Positions 8,323 through 17,261 of a stretch of DNA of 64,000 nucleotides are shown here, one piece after another (the stretch's first letter is position 1; every line of letters begins with the position of its first letter). Source of the DNA: Anoxynatronum sibiricum (GTDB lineage: Bacteria; Bacillota; Clostridia; Peptostreptococcales; Tindalliaceae); contig NZ_JBCITM010000006.1 of NCBI RefSeq assembly GCF_039414295.1, positions 153,984 to 217,983 of the forward strand. Reading direction: 5' to 3'. Below the pieces are notes generated by a model, which worked only from the letters and a program-made list of their open reading frames with translations, was not told where the DNA came from and searched no databases. The position numbers were made by a program, and so were the translations under genes.

Positions 8323-9054
8323 ATGATGAGCATTGTCTTCAAAATCTTTAATGTAGGATTTCGACAGGTGCTTCGTGATGGCATGTTACTCTTGTTGATC
8401 CCGGCGCCATTCCTCATGGGAGCAGTTTTGAGATACATGCTTCCCTTTGCAGATAAGATATTGCAACAACGACTGGATTTCTCCCTCTCCCCCTGGTATG
8501 CAGTAAGTGATGCCATGGTACTGACATTAACGCCGGTTATGATGGCGATGATTTGTGCCTTTGTGATCCTTGATGAGCGAGATGAGGGCATAGGCATTTA
8601 CTACAATATAACCCCCGCAAACGGTTATGCTTATCTGATTGCGAGAATTGCACTTCCCATGATCTGGGGGTTTATTTCATCGATATTGGTTGTGTCGCTT
8701 TTTGCCTTCACTGTAAAGGACCCCTTGATCATTGTCATTTCCTCTTTAATTGGGACATTGCAAGGTGTCGTTGTTGGTATGTTTTTGGTGACTGTTGCAG
8801 GCAACAAAGTGGAAGGGCTTGCCCTGGCTAAATTGTCAAACATTTTCGTGATGGGTTTTATCATACCGTGGATCACACAATCCCCTGTTAGGTATATTTT
8901 TGGAATACTACCCAGCTTTTGGATTGGAGAAATCCTAAGCAACAACGGCATCCATGTTTTCACCATGCTGACCTATGGTTTAGCAGGGGCTATCAGCTGT
9001 CTGTTTCTAATTACCGCATTAACCAAGAAATTTCTGAGCAGGATCTTGCATTAA
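8323..9054 (+). CDS. ABC-2 type permease subunit 2
   Basis: Membrane protein of 243 residues with six hydrophobic segments. A loop ILDERDEGIGIYYNITP matches in position and style the LLERGEG loop of subunit 1, showing the two are distant paralogues. The start at 8323 follows GAGGAGAGTGAG; an in-frame extension back to 8191 lies inside subunit 1 and lacks a ribosome site. Last gene of the TetR-ATPase-permease-permease operon. Confidence 0.82.
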   Translation: MMSIVFKIFNVGFRQVLRDGMLLLLIPAPFLMGAVLRYMLPFADKILQQRLDFSLSPWYAVSDAMVLTLTPVMMAMICAFVILDERDEGIGIYYNITPANGYAYLIARIALPMIWGFISSILVVSLFAFTVKDPLIIVISSLIGTLQGVVVGMFLVTVAGNKVEGLALAKLSNIFVMGFIIPWITQSPVRYIFGILPSFWIGEILSNNGIHVFTMLTYGLAGAISCLFLITALTKKFLSRILH

Positions 9055-9120
9055 TGGGGTAGATTTTGTCGGCATGGTTTCGTGTTCGAAGGCGTCGGGG
9101 ATGTAAAGGAGATGAGGCTT

Positions 9121-9933
9121 GTGGCAAAAATATTTTATTTCTCAGGTACAGGGAATTCATACCAAGTTGCCAAAAAACTTTGTATGAAAATAGACGATTG
9201 TGAACTTATTAAAATGACAGATGAAATAGAGAACAAGATTTATGAAGATGATATTATTGGCATTGTGTTTCCTGTTTATTATTTCGGGCTTCCAAAAGTT
9301 GTGGAAAGCTTTTTGATGAACTCTGATTTTAACAGCAATAGTTTCTTATTTGTCATTGCAACACGAGGGATCCCTTTTGCAGGTGGCGTGCGAAAACAGT
9401 TAAGAAATTGTTTAAGTAACAAAATATCATATTTTCAGTATATAACTATGGGGGATAATTTTAACATTGATTTTTGGAATAGCTCATCAAATAAAACCAA
9501 AGAATTAAGGAATAGGCAGAGTGATGCTGTAATCAGCCAAATAACTGCGTCGATAAATCATCGAATCGCTAAGAGGAGATTTGCATTAATAGATTTTCTG
9601 TGGTTCATCACAAAGTATTTTCCCAGATATGGATATAAAACATATTTAGATAAAGTCTATAACAGTGACGACTGTTTTAGTGTAAATACTGAAGCTTGTA
9701 CGAAGTGTCATACATGCATTACATCCTGCCCGGTAGACAATGTTAGATTTGAGAAAAAAGTACTGTGGATGCATGAGAACTGCCAGCTTTGTTTGGCTTG
9801 TTATCATTGCTGTCCGGTTAATGCGATACAATACAATAATGGTCACTTAACAACAAAAGGTAAAAGGCAGTATTGGAATTATAATAAGAACTTAATGAGC
9901 ACTTCAGCTGATAAGGCCACTGCATCGGAGTAA
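9121..9933 (+). CDS. EFR1 family flavodoxin/ferredoxin protein
   Basis: Electron-transfer protein of 270 residues. The N-terminal flavodoxin-like domain begins AKIFYFSGTGNSYQVAKKL, where SGTGNS is the FMN phosphate loop. The C-terminus carries two four-cysteine clusters, CTKCHTCITSCPV and CQLCLACYHCCPV, each expected to hold a [4Fe-4S] centre. This order defines the EFR1 group, common in clostridia and thought to move electrons between ferredoxin and unknown partners. I chose the GTG at 9121, nine bases after AAGGAG; the ATG between would leave no spacing. It stands alone, 67 bases after the ABC operon. Confidence 0.88.
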   Translation: MAKIFYFSGTGNSYQVAKKLCMKIDDCELIKMTDEIENKIYEDDIIGIVFPVYYFGLPKVVESFLMNSDFNSNSFLFVIATRGIPFAGGVRKQLRNCLSNKISYFQYITMGDNFNIDFWNSSSNKTKELRNRQSDAVISQITASINHRIAKRRFALIDFLWFITKYFPRYGYKTYLDKVYNSDDCFSVNTEACTKCHTCITSCPVDNVRFEKKVLWMHENCQLCLACYHCCPVNAIQYNNGHLTTKGKRQYWNYNKNLMSTSADKATASE

Positions 9934-10070
9934 ACAGGCCATTTTTTCAAGATAAAATGCGGTGGCTGTCATTCAGTTGTTACAGACAATGCAAAACCAC
10001 CCATGGATAAAAGCCTCTTACCCAACGGGTGGTGCCTTGTGTGCGTTGATCCTGTAACTATTTGGTGCTA

Positions 10071-10667
10071 TTATGCCTGGCGCCTTCGAAACCCATAGCC
10101 GCAGACCAGGCCTGCCAAGATTCCCACTGCATGAGCGGCGGCACCAATGGAGACATCCGGGTTCATGATGAACAACAGGGCGTTGCCTGCAAACAAGGCC
10201 ATGGTGTAGTGTTTGGCCGGGTGTCCCCAAAACCGGGTGGTTGGACGAAGCACGGCCACTGCGGCCACCACACCCCAGACGGCGGCGGAAGCCCCTGCCA
10301 CCAATCCTGTTGTCCAGCCGATGAAGGGGGCAAGAGGAGGAATGGTGAGGCTGCCAAGGAACCCGCAGATCATGTAAGTGGCCATAACCGCGACTGATCC
10401 CGCGTGCTTCTCCATCTCCCTGCCAAAAAAGAAGAACAAGCCCATGTTCATCAGCAGGTGAATGTGCAACTCCTGGGAGAAGAAGACGGTCACCAGGGTC
10501 CAGGGCCGCTGCAGGATCACCTGCAGTTCATGATTAAGAAGCAGGTAATCCCTCGTTCCGGGGAGGGCGTTTAAGATAACAAAGATGGCGCTGTTGATGA
10601 GTATGAATGTCATGGTTGCAGGAGCTTCCCGTAAGACGGATTTTAGTTTTTCCATGAAATTTTCCAA
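10071..10667 (-). CDS. Rhomboid family intramembrane serine protease
   Basis: Polytopic membrane protein of 198 residues, close to the six-helix core size. The catalytic Ser lies in GASAAVWG (Ser127) and the paired His in AAAHAVGIL (His179). The HIHLLMN motif (His70, Asn74) matches the oxyanion-stabilising residues of helix 2. Gly to Ala after the catalytic Ser (GASA) is a tolerated variant. Rhomboids cleave substrates within the membrane; the substrate is unknown. The start appears to be TTG at 10667, seven bases after AGAGG; an ATG at 10655 lacks a ribosome site. No operon partner is apparent. Confidence 0.85.
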   Translation of the reverse strand: MENFMEKLKSVLREAPATMTFILINSAIFVILNALPGTRDYLLLNHELQVILQRPWTLVTVFFSQELHIHLLMNMGLFFFFGREMEKHAGSVAVMATYMICGFLGSLTIPPLAPFIGWTTGLVAGASAAVWGVVAAVAVLRPTTRFWGHPAKHYTMALFAGNALLFIMNPDVSIGAAAHAVGILAGLVCGYGFRRRQA

Positions 10668-10757
10668 GTATGTACCTCTCTTATTACTAATATTTTGGTG
10701 AATGTGCCTTTACAGCTTCCTATGCAACCATAAGCATCAGTTTGATGAACCGGTTGA

Positions 10758-10824
10758 GGTTACAGCATCGGAGGTTACAGCACCTCCGACCCCTTGCAAC
10801 CGCCGACCCTTTGCAACCGCCCTC
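10758..10824. repeat. Dispersed CCTCCGACCCC hairpin repeat
   Basis: The core GGAGGTTACAGCACCTCC (10770-10787) is a perfect 6-bp stem with a six-base loop, followed by GACCCCTTGCAAC. A degenerate partial copy lies just upstream (from 10758) and another CCGACCCTTTGCAAC follows (from 10802). It sits between the rhomboid and flavodoxin genes. Confidence 0.75.
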
Positions 10825-10836
10825 CCCGTTGTCAGG

Positions 10837-11307
10837 TTATTGCTGAAGGGATTTGCATATTTTTTCGGCGATGTCATTTATGGTTTTTTCCCGGGAACCG
10901 GACCACACCACTACTCCTGTTTCCTCCACGGTACCACCTTTCTCTTCACATACAGCCAGCATTGTCCTGATTGCCTGGTTACCCCCGGTGAAGCGTCCTG
11001 GCAAGCCCTTGGTAACAAAGCAGGCGATCTTTTTGCCTCCTAATGAATGAAGTTGGTCCAGGTAATTCTTCATAACGGGGTTGAGAGAAAAAGACTGAAC
11101 AGGTGATCCGAATACAATAATATCATATTTGTCTGTTTCAGGAACGGATTTGAAAACAATATCTTCCATTCCCTGCTTCATTTCTCCTTCAATCTCAATT
11201 CTTTCAATTTCTGCTGCATGTCCTCTTTCAATTAACCTTATCTTAATCTTTTCAGCCACGGCACTGGTATTGCCAGTTTGTGAGTAAATGATTATGCCTA
11301 TTTTCAT
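10837..11307 (-). CDS. Flavodoxin family protein
   Basis: Single-domain flavodoxin-like protein of 156 residues. The N-terminus MKIGIIIYSQTGNTSAVAEK contains the SQTGNT phosphate-binding loop for FMN. IVFGSPVQSFSLNPVMKNYL matches the second flavin-contacting loop. The length is as expected for a flavodoxin or a menaquinone-dependent protoporphyrinogen oxidase-like protein. A GGGGTG ribosome site precedes the ATG. It is not in an evident operon; the dispersed repeat abuts its 3' end. Confidence 0.87.
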   Translation of the reverse strand: MKIGIIIYSQTGNTSAVAEKIKIRLIERGHAAEIERIEIEGEMKQGMEDIVFKSVPETDKYDIIVFGSPVQSFSLNPVMKNYLDQLHSLGGKKIACFVTKGLPGRFTGGNQAIRTMLAVCEEKGGTVEETGVVVWSGSREKTINDIAEKICKSLQQ

Positions 11308-11367
11308 TAGAGCACCCCATATTCGATTTATTTAAGCACTTGTTAATAATCCTTTTACCTAACCTCT

Positions 11368-12489
11368 TTACGTCTTTACAATCCGCTCCCAGAAGGAGTT
11401 CATGTGGAGTTGCCCATCTTTAGTTTCATCAATCAGTGCCGTCCACTTATAGGTTTTGGGCCAGTTCTTAAAGAGTCCGACTACGTCATAGAGAAGCCGA
11501 ATACCCCATCTTTCCTTCCTTGGTATCCATCCACCAGAAGGTACCATGGTTACACTGAGATTATCGTTGATCCGGGTGACGTTGTAGTTGCCCCGAATCT
11601 CTCCCAGGCTCGGATCTCCCTTGATTGAAAACGCTCCTTGCACAGAAGGGCCCTCAAATGCAGCGAGGTTGGGAAAAGCCGGTTCAAAGGACAGTCGAAG
11701 GGAACGCCCCTGACACTCCCGCTGGATCCCCTTTAGAACGGGGTTTTCATCAAAGCAATCCACTTCATATGTGGTATCGCCGTCAATAACCCTCGTCTCC
11801 CCAGTCACTGAAAGGGTAGAAATTAGACCATCATAGGCCCTATTGAAAAAGATGACCAGTGGATCTGACGCATAGCGGGTAAAATACATTTGCTTCCAGT
11901 CAATGGGGAAATTGATCACATCAGGGCGGTGAGAACGGCCATTGATGGTTATGGAAATCTCGGTCCCTTTTCGCCTGACGAAATAAAAGTCATGTAGCAT
12001 AAGTACGGGCATGGCAGAGGGGTTTTCTGATCCATCCCCTACTGGTGAAAGAAATCCAAATGGTTGCAGCGCCTTCTTGTTTCCCTCCCGGATCTTAAAG
12101 TCGATTAACCGCCCCTCTAAGTCTTCAAAGGAAAAGTGGGCTTCCATCCCCGAATCTCCCACGGTGAAGAAAGAGTCACTAAAGTTCCTGGAAACCATAT
12201 TGGCCAACCCACCCTTGCAAACGTCATAGCCATCCGGTTCCAGTTTCAACTGAGGGTCATGGAAGATGTCCACCTTGCCATCCACTCGCCAGCCGATGAT
12301 GAGTTGTCCTTTTCCATGCTGGTTGTCATCAAATCGCTGCGCCTCAAAAGCTGAGTAAATGGCATCAGGATCCTGCTCGAATGTCATGAACAGGAGGGCC
12401 TCCATGGGTGTCATGGACAAAGTAAAGGGCACATGCAGCCTTCTGACTTTATTCTCTTTGGAAATGGGTTTATCTTCATTTTGACGCAA
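11368..12489 (-). CDS. Conserved hypothetical protein, beta-rich
   Basis: I do not recognise this 373-residue protein. It has no signal peptide or clear membrane segment and is rich in short beta-type stretches and aromatic residues (for example LIIGWRVDGKVDIFHDPQL and FYFVRRKGTEISITINGRS). That suggests a lipocalin-like or jelly-roll-like ligand-binding barrel, a guess from residue pattern only. The start is TTG at 12489, nine bases after GAGGAG. A TetR regulator lies 55 bases upstream in the same direction with a strong double operator before it, so this is probably the regulated target. Confidence 0.6.
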   Translation of the reverse strand: MRQNEDKPISKENKVRRLHVPFTLSMTPMEALLFMTFEQDPDAIYSAFEAQRFDDNQHGKGQLIIGWRVDGKVDIFHDPQLKLEPDGYDVCKGGLANMVSRNFSDSFFTVGDSGMEAHFSFEDLEGRLIDFKIREGNKKALQPFGFLSPVGDGSENPSAMPVLMLHDFYFVRRKGTEISITINGRSHRPDVINFPIDWKQMYFTRYASDPLVIFFNRAYDGLISTLSVTGETRVIDGDTTYEVDCFDENPVLKGIQRECQGRSLRLSFEPAFPNLAAFEGPSVQGAFSIKGDPSLGEIRGNYNVTRINDNLSVTMVPSGGWIPRKERWGIRLLYDVVGLFKNWPKTYKWTALIDETKDGQLHMNSFWERIVKT

Positions 12490-12544
12490 TTGTCTTTGCT
12501 CCTCTCAATCATCCTGAACCTTGCATCTTCGCGTTTTTCACTTG

Positions 12545-13144
12545 CTATTCCGGATCATTCACCAATAATGTATATAACCGTTTTAGATTTGACATGACCG
12601 TCGCAATCATCTCATCTTTGCTGCTGATGGGCGTTCGACCGTTAATCCATTTGCAGACTTCACCATGCAAGTAGCTATACAATATATTGGCAACTGAACT
12701 TGCTTTTTCATCTGTGATGACTCCCCCGTTTGCTTTTTTAATTGAAGCATTAAGTCCCTCCGCGGGTCTAATGAGTATTTCAGCTATTTGAGGAGATGGC
12801 TCGCCTTCTATTGGTTCTAACCAGATCAACCGATACCACCAGGGATGCGCTACTGAAAATGTTACTATTGCTTCTAATGCAGAATACAACACCTCTTCAT
12901 CATTATCTGATGAGATGGTATTTGACTCGACATAATGAATCATTTTTAGCAGAACAGCTCCCAATGATTCCCACATTATTTCATCGAAACTATTGAAATA
13001 ATTGTATAGATTGGTATGCGCACATTTAATTTCTTTGGCAATTCCTCGTAGATTAACCTCTTTGAGACCTTCTTTTTCTTCAATTAACCGTAATGTGGTA
13101 TGGATGATAAGATCTCTACTGACTCCTTTTTTATTTTCTCCCAT
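12545..13144 (-). CDS. TetR/AcrR family regulator
   Basis: Regulator of 199 residues. The TetR HTH lies in LRGIAKEIKCAHTNLYNYFNS (about 28-50). A C-terminal WHG-like domain is suggested by AHPWWYRLIWLEP. The start follows GGGAGGG. Two overlapping palindromes lie 19-46 bases upstream of its start and are probably its own operator. It precedes the unknown 373-residue gene in the same direction. Confidence 0.88.
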   Translation of the reverse strand: MGENKKGVSRDLIIHTTLRLIEEKEGLKEVNLRGIAKEIKCAHTNLYNYFNSFDEIMWESLGAVLLKMIHYVESNTISSDNDEEVLYSALEAIVTFSVAHPWWYRLIWLEPIEGEPSPQIAEILIRPAEGLNASIKKANGGVITDEKASSVANILYSYLHGEVCKWINGRTPISSKDEMIATVMSNLKRLYTLLVNDPE

Positions 13145-13162
13145 GCTATTCCCTCCCCTTAT

Positions 13163-13190
13163 ATTACCAATGGTAATTACCGCTGGTAAT
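13163..13190. promoter_or_regulatory. Double palindromic operator upstream of tetR-type gene
   Basis: ATTACCAATGGTAAT (13163-13177) and ATTACCGCTGGTAAT (13176-13190) are two near-perfect 15-bp palindromes sharing their junction AT. Four ATTACC/GGTAAT half-sites in tandem fit cooperative binding of two TetR dimers. Placed directly before the regulator's start, they suggest autorepression. Confidence 0.75.
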
Positions 13191-13318
13191 ACAATAACAA
13201 AATAGATCCTTTTTGTAAATATATTTTTTCTGTCCAGGTTGATCTTTTAGGTCTGACAGTACTTTTATTAAGATGATGCCACCTATCAACTCAGTTTCAT
13301 CGACATCAGATGATTGGC

Positions 13319-13399
13319 CTCATTCTTCACTGCTCATCACGTTTTTCAAATCATTGAACAACATGCTGAAGCAGGTTACGCTACCTCCGTCCCCGGTGA
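13319..13399. repeat. 81-base dispersed repeat, copy A
   Basis: This block is nearly identical over 81 bases to 22002-22082, differing mainly around GTTACGCTA versus GTTGCACAC. On the minus strand it reads CACCGGGGACGGAGG, the hairpin, then a short open stretch that could encode CFSMLFNDLKN..MSSEE and a stop. It includes one copy of the dispersed hairpin repeat (AGGT TACGCT ACCT). The rest of the 484-base gap between the TetR operator and the AraC gene holds no gene I can support. Confidence 0.8.
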
Positions 13400-13628
13400 A
13401 CTCCGCGGTGATCCCCCTTAGCATTGATTCTTTCAGTCATCATGACCTGCTGCATCAACGTAAAGACCCAACTCAAACGGTGATGAGATTGTTTCTCCCA
13501 AAAACAAAATTGAAGCAAACGCTTTACTATGGTAAAATTACTGAACACTTTTCTATATAAATTAAACTCTATCAGTACATCAGCATGACTATTTTCAATC
13601 ATTGCATTGTAAGACACAGGGAGGAAAA

Positions 13629-14462
13629 ATGATAACAAATGCGTATATAAATCGTGCTATCGATTATATCTTAAATCACATCAATGAAAATATATCTGTT
13701 GATGAGATAGCTTCTCATTGCAATTTTTCAAGATATTACTTTTCCAGAATGTTCAAGGCGGAAACTGGGGAAAGTGTCTATGAATTTATCAAACGCGTGA
13801 AAATGGAACAAAGTGCGTTTCGCCTGAAGGTGGAGAAACGCAGAAGCATCACCGATATTAGCTGTGATTATGGTTATAGCTCATCAAACTACAGCTCTGC
13901 CTTTAAACAACATCACCACCTGTCCCCAATGGAATTTCGCCGCAGTATCACCCAGATTTCTTTAACAAACCCGCTGTTTAACAAAGCTGCTGTCGGGTTA
14001 GAGTCATTTGAGAAGTGCACCCAAAAAATCTCCATCGAAGTTCTTGAGGATTATCCTGTTATCTATGAACGACATAAAGGAAGCTATGGCAACTTATCAG
14101 TTCATTGGGGTGCGTTTCAAGAAAAACACAAGGAACATATCACCGAGCTAACGTTGTTTTTAGAGCGCACCTATGATGACCCGTCCATTACCGATATAGA
14201 CGAATGCCTGTATGATATCTGCATGACAGCCCCAGAAGGCTGCCAGCTTAAAAATACCTATGTGATCAAAGGTGGTAAATTTGCCATTTATCACTTCAAA
14301 GGTTTCGTAAAGCAGATTTACACCGCTTACCAAAGCCTCTTCAATGTGTGGTTACCTCAAAGCAGCTGCGAAATTGACCACCGCTACGGCTTTGAGATTT
14401 ACAGAAAGATTGATAATGGTTCCATGTATATGGAAATTGATCTTTGCATCCCCATCAAATAG
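13629..14462 (+). CDS. AraC family regulator with GyrI-like ligand domain
   Basis: Regulator of 277 residues. The N-terminal AraC-type double HTH spans about 8-105: ISVDEIASHCNFSRYYFSRM is the first recognition helix and ITDISCDYGYSSSNYSSAFK the second. Residues 130-277 form a GyrI/Rob-type effector domain (start KISIEVLEDYPVIYERHKGSY), which typically binds hydrophobic drugs. The ATG at 13629 follows GGGAGG. A MATE multidrug pump follows in the same direction 79 bases on. The pair would form a drug-sensing activator and its efflux pump, as in the Rob/MarA-like and BmrR-like logic. Confidence 0.88.
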   Translation: MITNAYINRAIDYILNHINENISVDEIASHCNFSRYYFSRMFKAETGESVYEFIKRVKMEQSAFRLKVEKRRSITDISCDYGYSSSNYSSAFKQHHHLSPMEFRRSITQISLTNPLFNKAAVGLESFEKCTQKISIEVLEDYPVIYERHKGSYGNLSVHWGAFQEKHKEHITELTLFLERTYDDPSITDIDECLYDICMTAPEGCQLKNTYVIKGGKFAIYHFKGFVKQIYTAYQSLFNVWLPQSSCEIDHRYGFEIYRKIDNGSMYMEIDLCIPIK

Positions 14463-14541
14463 AGCACAAAAACAGAAGTCTTCTGCTTTTTCTTCCCTTA
14501 TCCTATATGGTGTGCACAATGGATAAAGGGAGGAAATGAGT

Positions 14542-15879
14542 ATGAACTTAGAGATTATTCAAAGCAACAAAATCAAAATGCTTTTGCAATTTTCGATTCC
14601 ATCGATTATTGCCATGGTGCTGACCTCACTGATTACAGTTGCCGATGGTTATTTCATCGGAAACTATGTGGGAAAAGAGGGTCTTGCTGCGGTTAACTTG
14701 GGGCTGCCAATGATCTATTTTTATCTGGCAGTGGGACTGATGATATCGGTAGGCGGCATGGCCATTGCCGGAATGGCTCTTGGCAGTGGCGATATCAAAA
14801 AGTGTAACAGTGTTTTTAATCAGACCATGTGTATGACACTGGTTTCGACCGTTCTGGTAAGCAGCTTCATGTGGTTTCTCTTTGACCCACTCCTTCATAT
14901 CTTAAATGCCGATGCGCAGGTGGCGGGATTTTTCAAAGACTATTATGGCATTATGCTGTTACAGCTTCCGATTATGGTGATCAACGCATCCTTTGGCATG
15001 TTTATCCGCGGAGAAGGCAAGCCGCAGTATTTTATGCAAGTCAACATTTTGAACGTGCTGCTCAATATTCTGTTTGACTATTTATTTGTTCGCTGGTTTA
15101 GCTGGGGTGTAAAGGGTGTCGCTGTTGCCTCTTTGCTTTCCGCTATCATGACCCTTGTGTGCATTCTTTACTTCTTTATCAAGAAGTCAAGCGTGTACAA
15201 ATTCCGCAGATTTACTTTTTCCAGTGTGGTGCTTAAAAACACACTTTTCAATGGCAGCTCGGAATTTGTCGGTGAAATGTCGATGAGCATTTCCATGTTT
15301 GCCTATAACTTTGTCATTCTAAAGAATATTGGCGTGGACGGCGTGACAGCCTTTACCATAGTGGGATATATTGCCTACATTTTCAATATGGTCCTTATCG
15401 GTTTTGGTCAGGGGGCAAGCCCTCTCATCAGCTTTGCCTATGGGGCAAAAGAACACTTGCTTGCAGCCAACCTGCGTAGAATCACCACCTTCATGGTGCT
15501 CACTGCAGGAGCAGTGGTGTTTTTGCTGGTGCTGGTTGCTTCTGGATGGTATAGCAGTCTGTTTGTAAAGAGTGATGTCGTGGAACCGCTGGTGCGTTCG
15601 GGCATGATCATCTTTAGTGTTTCATTTCTGTTTTCAGGAGTTAATACCATTTCAGCATTTTACTTCACATCCATTGGCAGAGCCAAAGAATCCGCCATCA
15701 TATCTTCTGCACGAAGTTTGTTTATTTTGCTGATTTGTATTTTTACTTTGCCACCGCTGTTCGGAATGACTGGAGTATGGCTTGTGGCACCGATGACAGA
15801 AATCTTGACCTTATTCATAAGCCTGTATTTTATCAGGCAAGAAAGTGCAAACCAATCACACAGCTTGGTGCAAGGCTGA
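14542..15879 (+). CDS. MATE family multidrug efflux protein
   Basis: Twelve-helix cation/drug antiporter of 445 residues. The two homologous halves are visible: the first starts MLLQFSIPSIIAMVLTSLIT with VADGYFIGNYVG, and the second repeats the pattern around NGSSEFVGEMSMSISMFAYN. Length and motifs fit the MepA-like branch. Two ATGs are possible; 14542 gives the better spacing (eight bases) from GGAGG than 14536. It follows the AraC-GyrI regulator and is likely its target. Confidence 0.9.
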   Translation: MNLEIIQSNKIKMLLQFSIPSIIAMVLTSLITVADGYFIGNYVGKEGLAAVNLGLPMIYFYLAVGLMISVGGMAIAGMALGSGDIKKCNSVFNQTMCMTLVSTVLVSSFMWFLFDPLLHILNADAQVAGFFKDYYGIMLLQLPIMVINASFGMFIRGEGKPQYFMQVNILNVLLNILFDYLFVRWFSWGVKGVAVASLLSAIMTLVCILYFFIKKSSVYKFRRFTFSSVVLKNTLFNGSSEFVGEMSMSISMFAYNFVILKNIGVDGVTAFTIVGYIAYIFNMVLIGFGQGASPLISFAYGAKEHLLAANLRRITTFMVLTAGAVVFLLVLVASGWYSSLFVKSDVVEPLVRSGMIIFSVSFLFSGVNTISAFYFTSIGRAKESAIISSARSLFILLICIFTLPPLFGMTGVWLVAPMTEILTLFISLYFIRQESANQSHSLVQG

Positions 15880-16259
15880 TATTCAATCCGCGCATACTGA
15901 TCTTACTAACCTTCAATATCCGCCGCTACATATTGTGGTATACCGATGAAAATGCCAAAAATGGTCCACCCGGTCAGGTCTCTTGCCTGCGCCGGCGTTA
16001 CCAATGCGGGGAAAGGCCCTGTTCAGGGGGCCTTTCATGGCATTGAAGGCGTCGTAATATCCTGTAAAGTTCTGGTGCGCCCAGGTATCAGCAAATCCGT
16101 ATCCGCGTTTCTTCTTTCCTGCTTTTGGGATATAGAGAATATCAATGCAATCATTTCGTTCCATTAATACTTTCGATTTAACGGCAGTTCTCTCTTGTGA
16201 TATGATAAATTTGATGTATTGTGCTAAACTACAGTATTATTGAAGGAGAGATAAACTTA
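15880..16259. other. Gap with a possible broken small gene
   Basis: A minus-strand frame at 15913-16164 starts MERNDCIDILYIPKAGKKKR and looks protein-like to about residue 45. A second minus-strand frame near 15891-15995 then gives a membrane-like end (TGWTIFGIFIGIPQYV) and a stop. The frames meet at GAAAGGCCC...GGGCCTTTC (about 16011-16036), a 9-bp hairpin. This may be a frameshifted gene; I do not recognise the family. The last 90 bases hold the promoter region of phnD, with no Pho-box-like repeat that I could see. Confidence 0.35.
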
Positions 16260-17147
16260 ATGAATCGAAAACTTGCTATACTGCTGGCTCTGGTCCTTTT
16301 GTTGGGAGCCTTTCTAACAGTAGGATGCAGTCCCGACAGCATCGATGAAGACGAAAAAACAGTGCTACGCCTGGGTGCAGTTCCAGGAGAAGAAGAACAA
16401 AAGCGCCGAGATCAATACCAACCGTTTGTTGAGTACCTGGAAAGAGAGCTTGGTGTAGAGGTGGAGCTGTTTGTTGGTTCTGATTACACAGCAACTGTTG
16501 AAGCTATGCGTTCAAATAAAATTGACTTGGTATGGTATGGGCCGCTTTCCTATCTTCTTGCGGCTGACATTGCTGATGCCGAAGCCTTCGCCCTTTCCTA
16601 TGACAGTGAGTTAGGCGTGTTTTACGAGTCGTATATCATTGTCCATGCAGACAGCGACATTTACGAAATAGCAGATCTAAAAGGCAAAACCTTTGCTTTT
16701 GTTGACCCTGCTTCCACAGGCGGACACCTGATTCCCCGACATCAAATGGTGGATGCCGGTTTAGACCCCGACGCTGATCTTGAGTCAATGGTATTTGTAG
16801 GAGGTCATGACGCTTGTGCTGAAGCTGTTAAAAACAAGCATGTTGATGGCGCCGCCATTGTCAGACACATGTTTGAAAGAGGGGTTGAGGCAGAAAGAAT
16901 AGACGAAGAAGAACTACGTATCATTGCAGTCTCTGATCCCTTCCCTGGCGGTCCTTTGGCTTACCGCAGAAGTTTAGATGAAGGTTTAAAGGAAGCTATC
17001 CGGCATGCCATTTTCAATATGCCTGACGAAGACGTGCAAGCAAATTTGGAAGTCTTTGGCAGCAGACACCTGCGCTTCGAGGAAGCAGACGACGCTCTGT
17101 TCGATACGTTGCGAGAGGCTTCCAAACTGATTGATTTAGATTTGTAG
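16260..17147 (+). CDS. phnD: Phosphonate/phosphate-type ABC substrate-binding lipoprotein
   Basis: Solute-binding lipoprotein of 295 residues. The signal peptide ends in LGAFLTVGC, a lipobox, so the mature protein would be lipid-anchored outside the membrane. The PhnD-like domain is seen in EYLERELGVEVELFVGSDYT, then DLVWYGPLSYLLA and FAFVDPASTGGHLIPR. The STGG segment corresponds to the loop that contacts the phosphonate or phosphite group. The ATG at 16260 follows GGAGAG; the longer frame has no ribosome site. It is separated from phnC by a strong terminator-like hairpin, which may set the binding protein at a higher level than the transporter. The ligand could be phosphonate, phosphite or phosphate. 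Confidence 0.88.
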   Translation: MNRKLAILLALVLLLGAFLTVGCSPDSIDEDEKTVLRLGAVPGEEEQKRRDQYQPFVEYLERELGVEVELFVGSDYTATVEAMRSNKIDLVWYGPLSYLLAADIADAEAFALSYDSELGVFYESYIIVHADSDIYEIADLKGKTFAFVDPASTGGHLIPRHQMVDAGLDPDADLESMVFVGGHDACAEAVKNKHVDGAAIVRHMFERGVEAERIDEEELRIIAVSDPFPGGPLAYRRSLDEGLKEAIRHAIFNMPDEDVQANLEVFGSRHLRFEEADDALFDTLREASKLIDLDL

Positions 17148-17196
17148 AATGTCCATGGTTCATGTATAGTTGATTTACCAGCGTATTTTTCCGATT

Positions 17197-17232
17197 AATC
17201 CTTATCTTTTTCATGAAGATAAGGATTTCTTA
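17197..17232 (+). terminator. Intra-operon terminator/attenuator between phnD and phnC
   Basis: A 12-bp perfect stem (AATCCTTATCTT paired with its complement, seven-base loop) is followed by TCTTATTTC. It lies 50 bases after the phnD stop and 30 before the phnC start. Such a hairpin usually ends most transcripts after the binding-protein gene while some read through. Confidence 0.75.
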
Positions 17233-17261
17233 TTTCTCTTTAAGCAAAGGAGGCATTGGAG

